NCBI RefSeq assembly: GCF_905171765.1
Contig: NC_053398.1
Location: forward strand, 52,264,338-52,328,337
DNA: 64,000 bases
Direction of reading: 5' to 3'
From: Bufo bufo
Taxonomy: Eukaryota; Chordata; Amphibia; Anura; Bufonidae
Shown here: positions 52,216 to 62,135 of the stretch, one piece after another
Numbering within the stretch: the first letter of the stretch is position 1
How the letters are laid out: every line of letters starts with the position of its first letter
Notes under the pieces: model-generated
Told to the model about the DNA's origin: nothing
The model's input: the letters and a program-made list of their open reading frames with translations, nothing else
The model's database searches: none
Position numbers and translations under genes: made by a program

Positions 52216-53130
52216 CAGTCAGGTCCATAATATATTGGGACATCAACACAATTCTAACATTTTTGGCTCTTACCCCACCACAATGGATTTGAAATTAAAC
52301 GAACAAGTTGTTCTTAACCTGCAGACTGTCAGCTTTAATTTTGAAGGGTATTTACATCCAAATCAGGTGAAACGTGTAGGAATTACAACAGTTTGCATAT
52401 GTGCCTCCCACTTGTTAAGGAACCAAAAGTAATGGGACATTGGGCTTCTCAGCTGTTCCATGGCAGGTGTGTGTTATTCCCTCATTATCCCAATTACAAT
52501 GAACAGATAAAAGGTCCAGAGTTCATTTCAAGTGTGCAATTTGCATTTGGAATCTGTTGCTGTCAACTCTCAAGATGAGATCCAAAGAGCGGTCACTATC
52601 AGTGAAGCAAGCCATCATTAGGCTGGAAAAAAAAAAAAAAAAAAAACATCAGAGAGATAGCAAAAAACATTAGGCGTGGCCAAAACAACTGTTTGGAACA
52701 TTCTTAAAAATCTAGGAATGCATCAGTGAGCTCGCAGACACACCAAAAGACACGGAAGACCACGGAAAACAACTGTGGTGGATGACCGAAGAATTCTTTC
52801 CCTGGTGAAGAAAACATCCTTCACAATAGTTGGACAGATCAAGAACACTCTCCAAGGAGGTAGGTGTATGTGTGTCAAAGTCAACAATCAAGAATAGACT
52901 TCACCAGAATGAATACAGAGGGTTCACCACAAGATGTAAAACCATTGTTGGTGAGCCTCAAAAACAGAAGGCCAGATTAGAGTTTGCCAAACGACATCTA
53001 AAAAAGCCTTCACAGTTCTGGAACAACATCCTATGGACAAATGAGACCAAGATCAACTTGTATTAGAGTGATGGGAAGAGAAGAGTATGGAGAAGGAAAG
53101 GAACTGCTCATGATCCTAAGCATACCTACA
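52216..53130 (+). mobile_element. Tc1-like transposon, 5' half only
   Basis: The left end CAGTCAGGTCCATAATATAT follows TA at 52214-52215 and has a long terminal arm. Transposase remains run from about 52574 (MRSKERSLSVKQAIIRL, the HTH start) over a poly-A expansion at 52627-52646, through GRPRKTTVVDDRRILSLVKKT and the frame 52830-53066 (KSTIKNRLHQNEYRG, FAKRHLKKPSQFWNNILWTNETKINLY), where the first catalytic Asp reads Asn. The sequence stops matching at about 53130; the catalytic C-terminus and right end are absent. Confidence 0.88.
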
Positions 53131-53265
53131 TCAGTGTTCATCTTTTTTTTATACACTGTCATTCTTTTTGTATATCTGTTTCTTAGGTTATCCTTGACTG
53201 GGTTGTTACATTGGGATGCATACCTTCCCCCACTACAGGCTTAGGAGCTAAGTATCATCCATATA

Positions 53266-53411
53266 CAGTTGCAAGAAAAAGTATGTGAACCCTTTGGAAT
53301 GATATGTATTCTTTCTGCACAAATGTGTCATAAAATGTGATCTGATCTTCTCTAAGTCACAACAATAGACAATCCCAGTGTGCTTAATACTAATAACACA
53401 CAAAGAATTAA
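53266..53411 (+). mobile_element. Tc1 end fragment (same family as 35597-47311)
   Basis: Starts CAGTTGCAAGAAAAAGTATG after TA and follows the first 145 bp of the 35597 copy ('cataaaatgtgatctgatctt', 'cacaacaatagacaatc'), then breaks off. Confidence 0.9.
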
Positions 53412-53990
53412 TTAGACTTGCAGTTTCCCAGTCTATATCTGGGTAGTGAAGTCCCCCATAATAACCACCTAATTATGATTTGCCGCCTTGTCTATATCGT
53501 TAGTAGTAGATTTTCTGTGGACTCTGGTATATTAGGTGGTTTATAATAAACTCCTATAAGTAATTTATTATTTTTGCCTCCATGTATTTCTACCCACAGT
53601 GACTCCACATGTTCATGTCCCTCACTTATCTTCTCGGACTGTGGGCTTTAGACAGGATTTTACATAAAGGCAGACCCTTCCCCTCTCCTGTTTTGACGAT
53701 CCTTTCTAAACGACTGTAATCCTTGTACTTAACTGCCCAGTCATAGCTATTATCCAGCCATGTCTCAGTTATTCCACTATGTCATAGTCCTCCGCACACA
53801 TCACTAAGTCCAGTTCACCCAGTTTTATTAGTCAGGCTTCTGGCATTAGTATACATACAATTAAGAGGTTTATGTATATTTTTTTACCCTACACCTTTCC
53901 TTCTTAACTGTTCTAGTCCCTCCTTCCATTCCTCCCTCAGTCCCACTACCTTGCTCCAGGTCTCTATCTGAAACTGTCTTCCCATCCTAT
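53412..53990 (-). pseudogene. CR1-like LINE endonuclease fragment
   Basis: Minus-strand translation shows the APE-type endonuclease of CR1 LINEs in pieces: KNNKLLIGVYYKPPN (near 53560-53610) and VVIMGDF...DIDWET (near 53415-53470), the latter with the catalytic GDFN-like block, here GDF followed by T. Upstream, weaker similarity extends to about 53990. Stops and shifts are frequent. It is a separate copy from the LINE at 56904-64000, since the domain order does not fit one element. Confidence 0.75.
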
Positions 53991-54059
53991 AAACGTAATA
54001 CCCGCCCCCCAGTCCTAGTTTAACACCCTTCAACCTCGGGCCTGTTTTCACCTTCCTGC

Positions 54060-54910
54060 CCAGGCCATTTTTTGCAAATCTGACGTGTCACTTTATGTGG
54101 TGATAACTTTAAAACTTCTTGAAATTTTAAAAAACTTTTAACTTTAAAAAATCTTCCAAACCCCACTTTTTTAAGGACCAGTTCAGGTCTGAAGTCACTT
54201 TGTGAGGCTTACATAATAGAAACCACCCAAAAACGACCCCATTTTAGAAACTACAACCCTCAGGTATACAAAACTGATTTTACAAAACTTTGTTAACCCT
54301 TTAGGTGTTCCACAAGAATTAATGGAAAATGGAGATGAAATTTCAGAATTTCACTTTTCTGTCAGATTTTACATTTTAATAAATTTTTTCCAGTAGCAAG
54401 CAAGAGTTAACAGCCAAATAAAACTCATATTTATTACCCTGATTCTTGCGGTTTACAGAAACACCCCACATGTGATTATAAACTTCTGTACGGGGCAACA
54501 CGCCAGGCGCAGTTGGAAAGGAATGCCATATGGTTTTTGGAAGGCAAATTTAGCTGAACTGGTTTTTAGATGCCATGTCCTATTTGAAGCCCCCCTGGTG
54601 CACCCTACAGTAGAACCTCAAAAATAGTGACATTCTTGGAAACCACGGGATAAGGTGCCAGTTTTATTGGTACTAGTTTGGGGTACATATGATTTTTAAT
54701 TGCTCTATATTACGTTTCTTTTGTGAGGCAAGGTAACCAAAAAATGGCTTTTTTGGCACCGTACTTATTTTTACAGCGTGTACCTGAGGGATTAGGTCAT
54801 GTGACATTTTTTTATAGAGCAGATCCTTACACACGTGGCAATACTTTTTCTTATTTAAGTTTTACACAATAATAGCATTTTTTAAACCAAAATAATGATA
54901 TTTTAGTACA
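54060..54910 (-). repeat. Dispersed AT-rich repeat of the 'ggtatcgcc' class, minus orientation
   Basis: Phrases such as 'gaggcaaggtaaccaaaaaatggc' in part match 11740-11765, and 'aaaccccccctggtgcaccc'-like text at 54590 mirrors 19590. The start (54080, 'acgtgtcactttatgtggtg') recurs at 6055. No coding potential. Confidence 0.55.
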
Positions 54911-55382
54911 AAGAAAAAATGTGGGTGATTCAGTCAGCGCAACCCTGTATGCAGGTGCACATCGCTATGGCGAAATACATATACAAACGCAAAATACAAA
55001 TGCAATAGCACTCTGCAACCAGCATTCTACCCTGCCTCTATGCTGGATGAGGCATTGGTGTACATTTTGGCCAAAGCGTAATAAGCCACTCACCACGTCA
55101 AGGTCGCCTCTATGGAGTGGTCCCTAACACTAGTTCCTACCTGTTTCTGGGCCATGACAGACACACAAAGTCCAGGGAATGCAGGTGTAGCATGCACCCC
55201 AAGCACACTCTGCTTTTAACCCCGTCCGGTGTGTGGCTGTCATGGCCCATAAACAGGTAGGAACTAGTGTTAGGGACCACTTCATAGAGGCGACCTTGAC
55301 GTGGTGAGTGGCTAATTACGCTTTGGCCAAAATGTACTATGACATATCATATCAGTGTCAAGGACTATGTACTATGTGTATG
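54911..55382. repeat. Foldback repeat with arms of about 95 bp
   Basis: The sequence 55051-55146 ('gtacattttggccaaagcg' to 'gtttctgggccatgac') is mirrored at 55238-55336. The loop contains 'caccccaagcacactctgc'. The left extension (54920-55050) lacks its counterpart. Confidence 0.8.
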
Positions 55383-55384
55383 TA

Positions 55385-56901
55385 CAGGGAGTGCAGAATT
55401 ATTAGGCAAATGAGTATTTTGACCACATCATCCTCTTTATGCATGTTGTCTTACTCCAAGCTGTATAGGCTCGAAAGCCTACTACCAATTAAGCATATTA
55501 GGTGATGTGCATCTCTGTAATGAGAAGGGGTGTGGTCTAATGACATCAACACCCTATATTAGGTGTGCATAATTATTAGGCAACTTCCTTTCCTTTGGCA
55601 AAATGGGTCAAAAGAAGGACTTGACAGGCTCTTTCAGAGGGATGCAGCAGTCTTAGAATTGCAAAGCTTCTGAAGCGTGATCATCGAACAATCAAGCGTT
55701 TCATTCAAAATAGTCAACAGGGTCGCAAGAAGCGTGTGGAAAAACCAAGGAGCAAAATAACTGCCCATGAACTGAGAAAAGTCAAGCGTGCAGCTGCCAA
55801 GATGCCACTTGCCACCAGTTTGGCCATATTTCAGAGCTGCAACATCACTGGAGTGCCCAAAAGCACAAGGTGTGTAATACTCAGAGACGTGGCCAAGGTA
55901 AGAAAGGCTGAAAGACGACCACCACTGAACAAGACACACAAGCTGAAACGTCAAGACTGGGCCAAGAAATATCTCAAGACTGATTTTTCTAAGGTTTTAT
56001 GGACTGATGAAATGAGAGTGAGTCTTGATGGGCCAGATGGATGGGCCCGTGGCTGGATTGGTAAAGGGCAGAGAGCTCCAGTCCGACGCCAGCAAGGTGG
56101 AGGTGGAGTACTGGTTTGGGCTGGTATCATCAAAGATGAGCTTGTGGGGCCTTTTCGGGTTGGGGATGGAGTCAAGCTCAACTCCCAGTCCTACTGCCAG
56201 TTTCTGGAAGACACCTTCTTCAAGCAGTGGTACAGGAAGAAGTCTGCATCCTTCAAGAAAAACATGATTTTCATGCAGGACAATGCTCCATCACACGCGT
56301 CCAAGTACTCCACAGCGTGGCTGGCAAGAAAGGGTATAAAAGAAGAAAATCTAATGACATGGCCTCCTTGTTCACCTGATCTGAACCCCATTGAGAACCT
56401 GTGGTCCATCATCAAATGTGAGATTTACAAGGAGGGAAAACAGTACACCTCTCTGAACAGTGTCTGGGAGGCTGTGGTTGCTGCTGCACGCAATGTTGAT
56501 GGTGAACAGATCAAAACACTGACAGAATCCATGGATGGCAGGCTTTTGAGTGTCCTTGCAAAGAAAGGTGGCTATATTGGTCACTGATTTGTTTTTGTTT
56601 TGTTTTTGAATGTCAGAAATGTATATTTGTGAATGTTGAGATGTTATATTGGTTTCACTGGTAAAAATAAATAATTGAAATGGGTATATATTTGTTTTTT
56701 GTTAAGTTGCCTAATAATTATGCACAGTAATAGTCACCTGCACACACAGATATCCCCCTAAAATAGCTAAAACTAAAAACTACTTCCAAAAATATTCAGC
56801 TTTGATATTAATGAGTTTTTTGGGTTCATTGAGAACATGGTTGTTCAATAATAAAATTAATCCTCAAAAATACAACTTGCCTAATAATTCTGCACTCCCT
56901 G
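55385..56901 (+). mobile_element. Tc1-like transposon with nearly intact transposase
   Basis: Ends CAGGGAGTGCAGAATTATTA and complement are flanked by TA (55383-55384, 56902-56903). At 1517 bp the copy has full length and the best-preserved transposase of the window. It sits at the 3' UTR of the minus-strand CR1. Confidence 0.97.
55625..56587 (+). CDS. Tc1-like transposase, open but without its N-terminus
   Basis: The frame is open for 320 codons from a stop at 55622 to TGA at 56585. The expected ATG (55602, MGQKKDLT) is out of frame, because a short deletion around 55630 shifts the first residues. The rest reads cleanly: LRIAKLLKRDHRTIKRFIQNS (HTH), GRKKRVEKPRSKITAHELRKVKRAA, KVLWTDEMRVSLDGPDGWARGW (first Asp), GGGVLVWAGI, MIFMQDNAPSHASKYS (second Asp), [16 protein letters not shown] (third acid, DD34E-type spacing), ending KKGGYIGH. 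The only in-frame starts are a GTG at 55736 and later Met codons, so DNA binding would be impaired. Recent but probably inactive. Confidence 0.93.
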   Translation, partial: QALSEGCSSLRIAKLLKRDHRTIKRFIQNSQQGRKKRVEKPRSKITAHELRKVKRAAAKMPLATSLAIFQSCNITGVPKSTRCVILRDVAKVRKAERRPPLNKTHKLKRQDWAKKYLKTDFSKVLWTDEMRVSLDGPDGWARGWIGKGQRAPVRRQQGGGGVLVWAGIIKDELVGPFRVGDGVKLNSQSYCQFLEDTFFKQWYRKKSASFKKNMIFMQDNAPSHASKYSTAWLARKGIKEENLMTWPPCSPDLNPIENLWSIIKCEIYKEGKQYTSLNSVWEAVVAAARNVDGEQIKTLTESMDGRLLSVLAKKGGYIGH

Positions 56902-56903
56902 TA

Positions 56904-58195
56904 CTATGGATAGCCCCTGGCCCTATCTTATATGAAGGATGGCCTTATGTCTATCCCATGCATGCTTAAACTCCTTCACTGTATTTGCAGCTACCACTTC
57001 TGCAGGAAGGCTATTCCATGCATCCACTACTCTCTCAGTAAAGTAATACTTCCTGATATTACTTTTAAACATTTGCCCCTCTAATTTAAAACTATGTCCT
57101 CTTGTAGTTTTTCTTCTTTTAAATATTCTCTCCTCTTTTACCTTATTGATTCCCTTTATGTATTTAAAAGTTTCTATCATATCCCCTCTGTCTCGTCTTT
57201 CTTACAAGCTATACATGTTAAGGTCCTTTAATCTTTCCTGGTAAGTTTTATCCTGCAATCCATGTACCAGTTTAGTAGCTCTTCTCTGAACTCTCTCCAA
57301 AGTATCAATATCCTTCTGGAGATATGGTCTCCAGTACTGAGCACAATACTCCAAATGAGGTCTCACTAGTGCTCTGTAGAGCGGCATGAGCACCTCCCTC
57401 TTTCTACTGGTAATTCCTCTCCCTATACACCCAAGCATTCTGTTAGCATTTCCTGCTGCTCTATGACATTGTCTGCCTACCTTTAAGTCTTCTGAAATAA
57501 TGACCCCTAAATCCCTTTCCTCAGATACTGAGGTTAGGACTGTATCACTGATTTTATATTCTGCTCTTGGGTTTTTACGCCCCAGGTGCATTATCTTGCA
57601 CTTATCCACATTAAATTTTAGTTGCCAGATTTTTGACCATTCCTCTAGTTTTCCTAAATCCTTTTCCATTTGGTGTATCCCTCCAGGAACATCAACCCTG
57701 TTACAAATCTTTGTGTCATCAGCAAAAAGACACACCTTACCATCGAGGCCTTCTGCAATTTCGCTGATAAAGATATTAAACAATATGGGTCCCAGAACAG
57801 ATCCCTGAGGTATCCCACTGGTAACAAGACCTTGGTCTTAATATACTCCATTGACTACAACCCTCTGTTGCCTGTCCCTCAGCCACTGCCTAATCCATTC
57901 AACAATATGGGAGTCCAAGCCCAAAGACTGCAATTTATTGATAAGCCTTCTGTGTGGGACAGTATCGAAAGCCTTACTGAAGTCTAGATAAGCGATGTCT
58001 ACTGCACCTCCGCCATCTATTGTTTTAGTCACCCAATCAAAAAAATCTATAAGATTAGTTTGACATGATCTCCCTGAAGTAAACCCATGCTGTTTTTCAT
58101 CTTTCAATCCATGGGATTTTTAGATGTTCCACAATCCTCTCCTTAAGTATGGTTTCCATTAATTTCCCCACTATTGATGTCAGGCTTACTGGCCT
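56904..58195 (-). pseudogene. CR1-like LINE, RT C-terminal part and 3' end
   Basis: The minus frames in order are 58107-57838 (HGFTSGRSCQTNLIDFFDW, AYLDFSKAFDTVPHRRLINKL, an RT palm block), 57783-57202 (CLFADDTKICN with the FADD catalytic motif, LGRKNPRAEYKI, ERDLGVIISEDLKVGRQC, RALVRPHLEYCAQYWRPY), and 57180-56923 (RGDMIETFKYIKG, IRKYYFTERVVDAWNSLPAEVV). A frameshift near 57835 and a stop near 57206 separate them. The 5' continuation is at 63611-64000 beyond the nested insertions. The 3' UTR is cut by the Tc1 at 56901. Confidence 0.92.
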
Positions 58196-58292
58196 ATATA
58201 TAAGATAGGGCCGGGGGCTATCCATAGTATTCAGTATATTGGGCAGACTAGATGGGCCAAATGGTTCTTATCTGCCGACACATTCTATGTTT
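58196..58292 (+). mobile_element. CR1-like 3' tail on the plus strand, inserted in the minus-strand CR1
   Basis: It starts 'tataagatagggccggggg', which matches the 3' UTR of the minus-strand copy read at 56905-56935, and ends 'ctgccgacacattctatgttt', the usual octamer-repeat tail of these LINEs. The tail resumes after the DIRS at 63600 ('ctatgtttctatag'). The minus-strand CR1 resumes immediately beyond. The shared 'ctata' at both junctions may be a short target duplication. Confidence 0.8.
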
Positions 58293-58296
58293 CCCC

Positions 58297-58386
58297 TCAC
58301 CCATGACGGCACCCCATGCGACCAGGGACCTCCCATCCGGGACAGGAAACCTGAGAAGATAAAAGGTTCACACCCCCACCAAGCAC
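58297..58386 (+). repeat. DIRS left inverted terminal repeat
   Basis: It reads 'ctcacccatgacggcacccc' onward to 'caccaagcacca' and is the inverse of 63471-63561. The element itself starts a few bases earlier with CCCCTC. Confidence 0.9.
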
Positions 58387-58981
58387 CAGTTCAGGTTTCC
58401 TGTCCTCCGGATGGGAAGTCTCTGGGAAGCTCATGTTGGTTCACGTTGGTTCTTACCTACAGCCGGGGGGAGGCCCAGGTTCTTATCCGGTGGGTGGCCT
58501 CCCCCAGGTGGCGTCAAGCTCTCCGGGGCTGCTGCCTACAGTCTGGGCCTCTTCCCCCACATTCCGGCGCTGGCCTGAGGAAGCCGCCGTGGCCGTGTTC
58601 AGGCGGCTTCTCTCCTTGCTCCCGGGTTGCCTGTCTTCCTGTCGGCGTCGGAAGGGGCGTCTGCGCATGCGCACGCCCCGACGCGAGGGGGCGGGGCTTA
58701 ACCCGGAAGTCGGGTTGAACGCCGATGTGTGCCCTGGCGCGTCTTTTAAAATATAAATGGGGCAGAGGGGGGGAACCCAGCCGGCTGATGTGGCACACAG
58801 TGTGGTGCTGAAGAGGCTCTTTGCGGTCAGCAAGATGTCGGAGCCTACAGACGGACGCGCCGAACCCCTGGAACCCTCAAGGCCCGCGAGTCCGGTACCA
58901 GTCCTGAGGAGTGGGGGCTAAAGAAGGCTGGTGAGATATATCCTTCTTTATTAATGAGGTGTTATCTGCTTATTTGTGTAG

Positions 58982-60235
58982 GTGGCAAAGCCCCCCAAAA
59001 AAGCGGCCTCAAAGACGAAGCATAAAGAGTGTGCAGGATGTAAGACCCCCCTAGCTTCCTCCTATTCTAAGCCGTTATGCACCCCATGTATTGATAAATT
59101 GGTGGCAGAGGAGTCACGGAGTCTTTCCAGGAATATGCGATCTTTAATAAGATCTGAAGTGAAAGCATCCCTTAAATCCTTAACTACGAATCGCCCGCAG
59201 TCTCCGGGAAGATCTCCGGATGTGAGGGGTTCGGATATAGACCGCTCTGACGCGGAGGAAAGAGAAGCAGGCCAGTTACTCTCTGATGATAATACTTCAT
59301 CAGCAGAAGAAGAAACAGGGGGATCCCTTTTCTCGCCTGAGGATACCCAAAACCTCCTTAAAGCGGTCAGAGCGACGATGCAATTAGAAGAGGTGAAACA
59401 GCCTAAATCAACTGCAGACGTTGCCTTTCAGGGGTTAGGTCCCAGAAAGCAGAGAGTTTTTTCCGTTCATGAGAATGTGCAGGCATTAATTAAAAAGGAA
59501 TGGAAGAATCCTGATGGGAAATTTTTTATTCCAAGCTCTGTCAAAAGGAAATATCCCTTTGATGAAAAGGTAGCAGCCTGTTGGGACAAGGCCCCTATTG
59601 TTGATGCTCCGGTGGCAAAGATTGCCAAGAAGTCTGCTCTTCCGTTCGATGACCTGGGTAACTTATCCGATCCTCTGGATAAAAAAGCGGATTTTTATTT
59701 GAAGAAGGCCTGGGAATCATCCTCTACCTGCTTGAGGCCGGCGGTTGCAGCGTCATGGGTCTCTAGTTCACTACATATCTGGCTGGAACAGCTGGAACAG
59801 CATCTCAGTGAGAAGAAACCAAGAGAAGAAGTTCTGGCCTCTCTTCCCACCTTTTTTAAGGCTGTTGATTTTTTAGCCGATGCCTCCACAGATATAGTTA
59901 GGTTTTCAGCCAGATCTTCCGCCTTATCCAATGCAGCTAGAAGAGCTATTTGGCTGAAGTCCTGGAAGGCGGATCAGGGTTCTAAGGCTAGGTTATGCGC
60001 TATCCCCTGTGAGGGTGACAGGCTCTTTGGGTCTTCCCTTGATGATATACTTGAAAAAGCCTCAGATAAGAAGAAGGGTTTTCCAGCTCCTCAACGCCCC
60101 CCCTTTTTTCGTAGATACCAAGGCAAAAGGCAAAGGGGTAGGCAGTATGATAAAAGGGAAAAGGATAGATTTCCTAAGAAATCCGGAGGTTTCCTTTTTA
60201 AACCCCAAGATCAAAGGCCCAAAGATAAGCAATGA
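58982..60235 (+). CDS. DIRS gag-like ORF1
   Basis: The frame is open from 58982 to 60235 (417 codons). It starts directly after 'tttgtgtag', a good splice acceptor, so the first exon may lie upstream. An ATG at 58835 gives 28 codons (SEPTDGRAEPLEPSRPASP...) before a TAA at 58919, and a strong donor (CTG|GTGAGA) sits at 58931 in matching phase. The first residues have two CxxC pairs (CAGC...CTPC), a zinc-ribbon-like feature of frog and fish DIRS ORF1 proteins. The middle is acidic and Ser-rich; the C-terminus is basic (RRYQGKRQRGRQYDKREKDRFPKK). The function is presumed nucleic-acid binding. Confidence 0.8.
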   Translation: MAKPPKKAASKTKHKECAGCKTPLASSYSKPLCTPCIDKLVAEESRSLSRNMRSLIRSEVKASLKSLTTNRPQSPGRSPDVRGSDIDRSDAEEREAGQLLSDDNTSSAEEETGGSLFSPEDTQNLLKAVRATMQLEEVKQPKSTADVAFQGLGPRKQRVFSVHENVQALIKKEWKNPDGKFFIPSSVKRKYPFDEKVAACWDKAPIVDAPVAKIAKKSALPFDDLGNLSDPLDKKADFYLKKAWESSSTCLRPAVAASWVSSSLHIWLEQLEQHLSEKKPREEVLASLPTFFKAVDFLADASTDIVRFSARSSALSNAARRAIWLKSWKADQGSKARLCAIPCEGDRLFGSSLDDILEKASDKKKGFPAPQRPPFFRRYQGKRQRGRQYDKREKDRFPKKSGGFLFKPQDQRPKDKQ

Positions 60236-62135
60236 CGCCGAATCCCAGGTAGGGGGAAGGTTATCACTCTTTTACCCAGCCTGGAAAAACATAACCAAGA
60301 ACGGCTGGACCCTGGGGGGAATTGGAGAAGGGTTCCGGCTGGAGCTTGTGACCCGTCCCAGGGACTCGTTCAGGCTAACAGATTACCCCAAGGATCTAGT
60401 CAAGAGACAGGCCTTAGAGTCAGAAGTCCTGCTACTTCTGCGGAAAGGGGTGGTTGTCCCGGTTCCGCAGGCAGAGAGGGGCAGGGGTTTTTACTCTCCT
60501 CTTTTTTTAGTAAAAAAACCCAATGGATCCTTTCGGGTAATCCTGAACCTGAAGAAATTAAACAAATTCCTCAGCTACAAAAGATTCCGCATGGAGACCA
60601 TAAGGACGGCCATAGATCTACTATCAAAGAATTGCTGGATGGCGACTCTGGATTTAGAGGACGCGTACTACCACGTGCCAATACATGCGTCCTCCCAAAA
60701 ATATTTAAGGACAGCAGTCTGGGTTCAGGGAGAATGTCTACACCTGCAATACAGAGCCCTCCCCTTTGGGGTTTCTCAAGCCCCCAGAATCTTCACGAAG
60801 GTGATTGCGGAAGTAGCCTCCTTCCTAAGATTGTCAGGGGTTCCGTTGCTGCCATACTTGGACGACTTCCTGTTTATTTCCCAGACCAAAGAGGGCTTGA
60901 TTCAAAACATCGAGGGTTCCTGCGCCCTGTTAAAGAGCCTGGGCTGGAAAATAAATTGGAAGAAGTCTTGCCTAACTCCATCCCAGAGTTGTGTATTTTT
61001 AGGCATCCTTTTAGACTCCCGAGTAGAAAAGTCCTTCCTCCCGTCCGCCAAAATATTCTCCATCAGAGAGCATGTTTTGGATCTTTTCAGATCCTACCTC
61101 TGCTCGTTCAGGAGGGCAATGGCAGTGCTGGGCCACTTGACAGCAACCTTTCCAGCGGTCCTATATGCACAGGCTCATACAAGGAAGCTACAGTCATGCA
61201 TCCTGCGCCAATGGGACGGCTGCAAGCAGTCGTTGGACCGGCTTTTCCACTTATCCGCAGAGGCGAGAATGTCTCTTCTTTGGTGGACTGTGACAGAGAA
61301 TCTCTCAGCAGGAGTACCATGGGTCTTTCGGGATCCCATTGTAATAACAACGGACGCCAGCCCGTGGGGTTGGGGGGCCCACTCGGAGAACAAGGGTTGG
61401 CAAGGAAGGTGGGATTTAAACACCAGGAAAGCCACCTCGAACCTCAAAGAACTGAAAGCAGTAGAGATGGCCTTAAAAGCAATAGCTCCAGACATATCCT
61501 TCAGAAACATAGTTCTATACTCAGACAACTTGACTACAGTGGCATACATCAACCATCAAGGCGGAACAAGAGTACCTTCTCTGGCAATACTCTGTCACCA
61601 GATCTTTCAGCTGGCGGAGCAGAGACATCTATCTCTGTCGGCAGTCCACATAAAGGGGAAAGAAAACATAGTAGCCGATTTTCTGAGTCGCACCCAGCTA
61701 AAGCAGGGGGACTGGTGCCTAAACTCAGAAGTCTTCTCCCAGTTAACACAGAAGTTCGGCCTCCCTACGATCGACTTATTTGCCTCCAGAAAGAACAGGA
61801 AAGTGGAAAGGTTCTTCTCCATAAATCGTCTGGACGATCCAACAGCTTTAGACGGTTTAGCACAGGACTGGACTCAGGAGGAGGGTTATGCCTTCCCTCC
61901 ATTTTCCCTAATTCCGCAGGTCCTGAAAAAAGTCCAGAGGGAGAGAGCAACGATTACCCTAGTGGCCCCAGTGTGGCCGAAAAGGTCCTGGTACTCCTGC
62001 CTCCTAGACCTAGCAATAGCCCCCCCTTGGATTCTCCCCCCTCGGGAGGATCTATTATATCAAGGCCCGATCCTGCATCCCAGTCCAGGAATTCTGCATC
62101 TGGCAGCATGGAGGCTGAGAGGGAGATTTGGTTAG
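60009..62135 (+). CDS. DIRS reverse transcriptase, RNase H and DNA-methylase-like ORF
   Basis: An open 708-codon frame overlapping the end of ORF1 by 227 bp in another frame; the true start may be later, since clear similarity begins near 60240. RT: YSPLFLVKKPNGSFRVILNLKKLN, ATLDLEDAYYHVPI, ALPFGVSQAPRIF and the catalytic YLDD (residues 283-286). RNase H: VITTDASPWGWGAH (D449), NLKELKAVEMAL, LYSDNLTTVAYI, and VHIKGKENIVADFLSR. Then a segment starting LPTIDLFASRKNRKVERF and containing YAFPPFSLIP and TLVAPVWPKRSW, the Dam-like methylase region of DIRS elements. No disabling change is seen. Confidence 0.93.
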   Translation: MRVTGSLGLPLMIYLKKPQIRRRVFQLLNAPPFFVDTKAKGKGVGSMIKGKRIDFLRNPEVSFLNPKIKGPKISNDAESQVGGRLSLFYPAWKNITKNGWTLGGIGEGFRLELVTRPRDSFRLTDYPKDLVKRQALESEVLLLLRKGVVVPVPQAERGRGFYSPLFLVKKPNGSFRVILNLKKLNKFLSYKRFRMETIRTAIDLLSKNCWMATLDLEDAYYHVPIHASSQKYLRTAVWVQGECLHLQYRALPFGVSQAPRIFTKVIAEVASFLRLSGVPLLPYLDDFLFISQTKEGLIQNIEGSCALLKSLGWKINWKKSCLTPSQSCVFLGILLDSRVEKSFLPSAKIFSIREHVLDLFRSYLCSFRRAMAVLGHLTATFPAVLYAQAHTRKLQSCILRQWDGCKQSLDRLFHLSAEARMSLLWWTVTENLSAGVPWVFRDPIVITTDASPWGWGAHSENKGWQGRWDLNTRKATSNLKELKAVEMALKAIAPDISFRNIVLYSDNLTTVAYINHQGGTRVPSLAILCHQIFQLAEQRHLSLSAVHIKGKENIVADFLSRTQLKQGDWCLNSEVFSQLTQKFGLPTIDLFASRKNRKVERFFSINRLDDPTALDGLAQDWTQEEGYAFPPFSLIPQVLKKVQRERATITLVAPVWPKRSWYSCLLDLAIAPPWILPPREDLLYQGPILHPSPGILHLAAWRLRGRFG

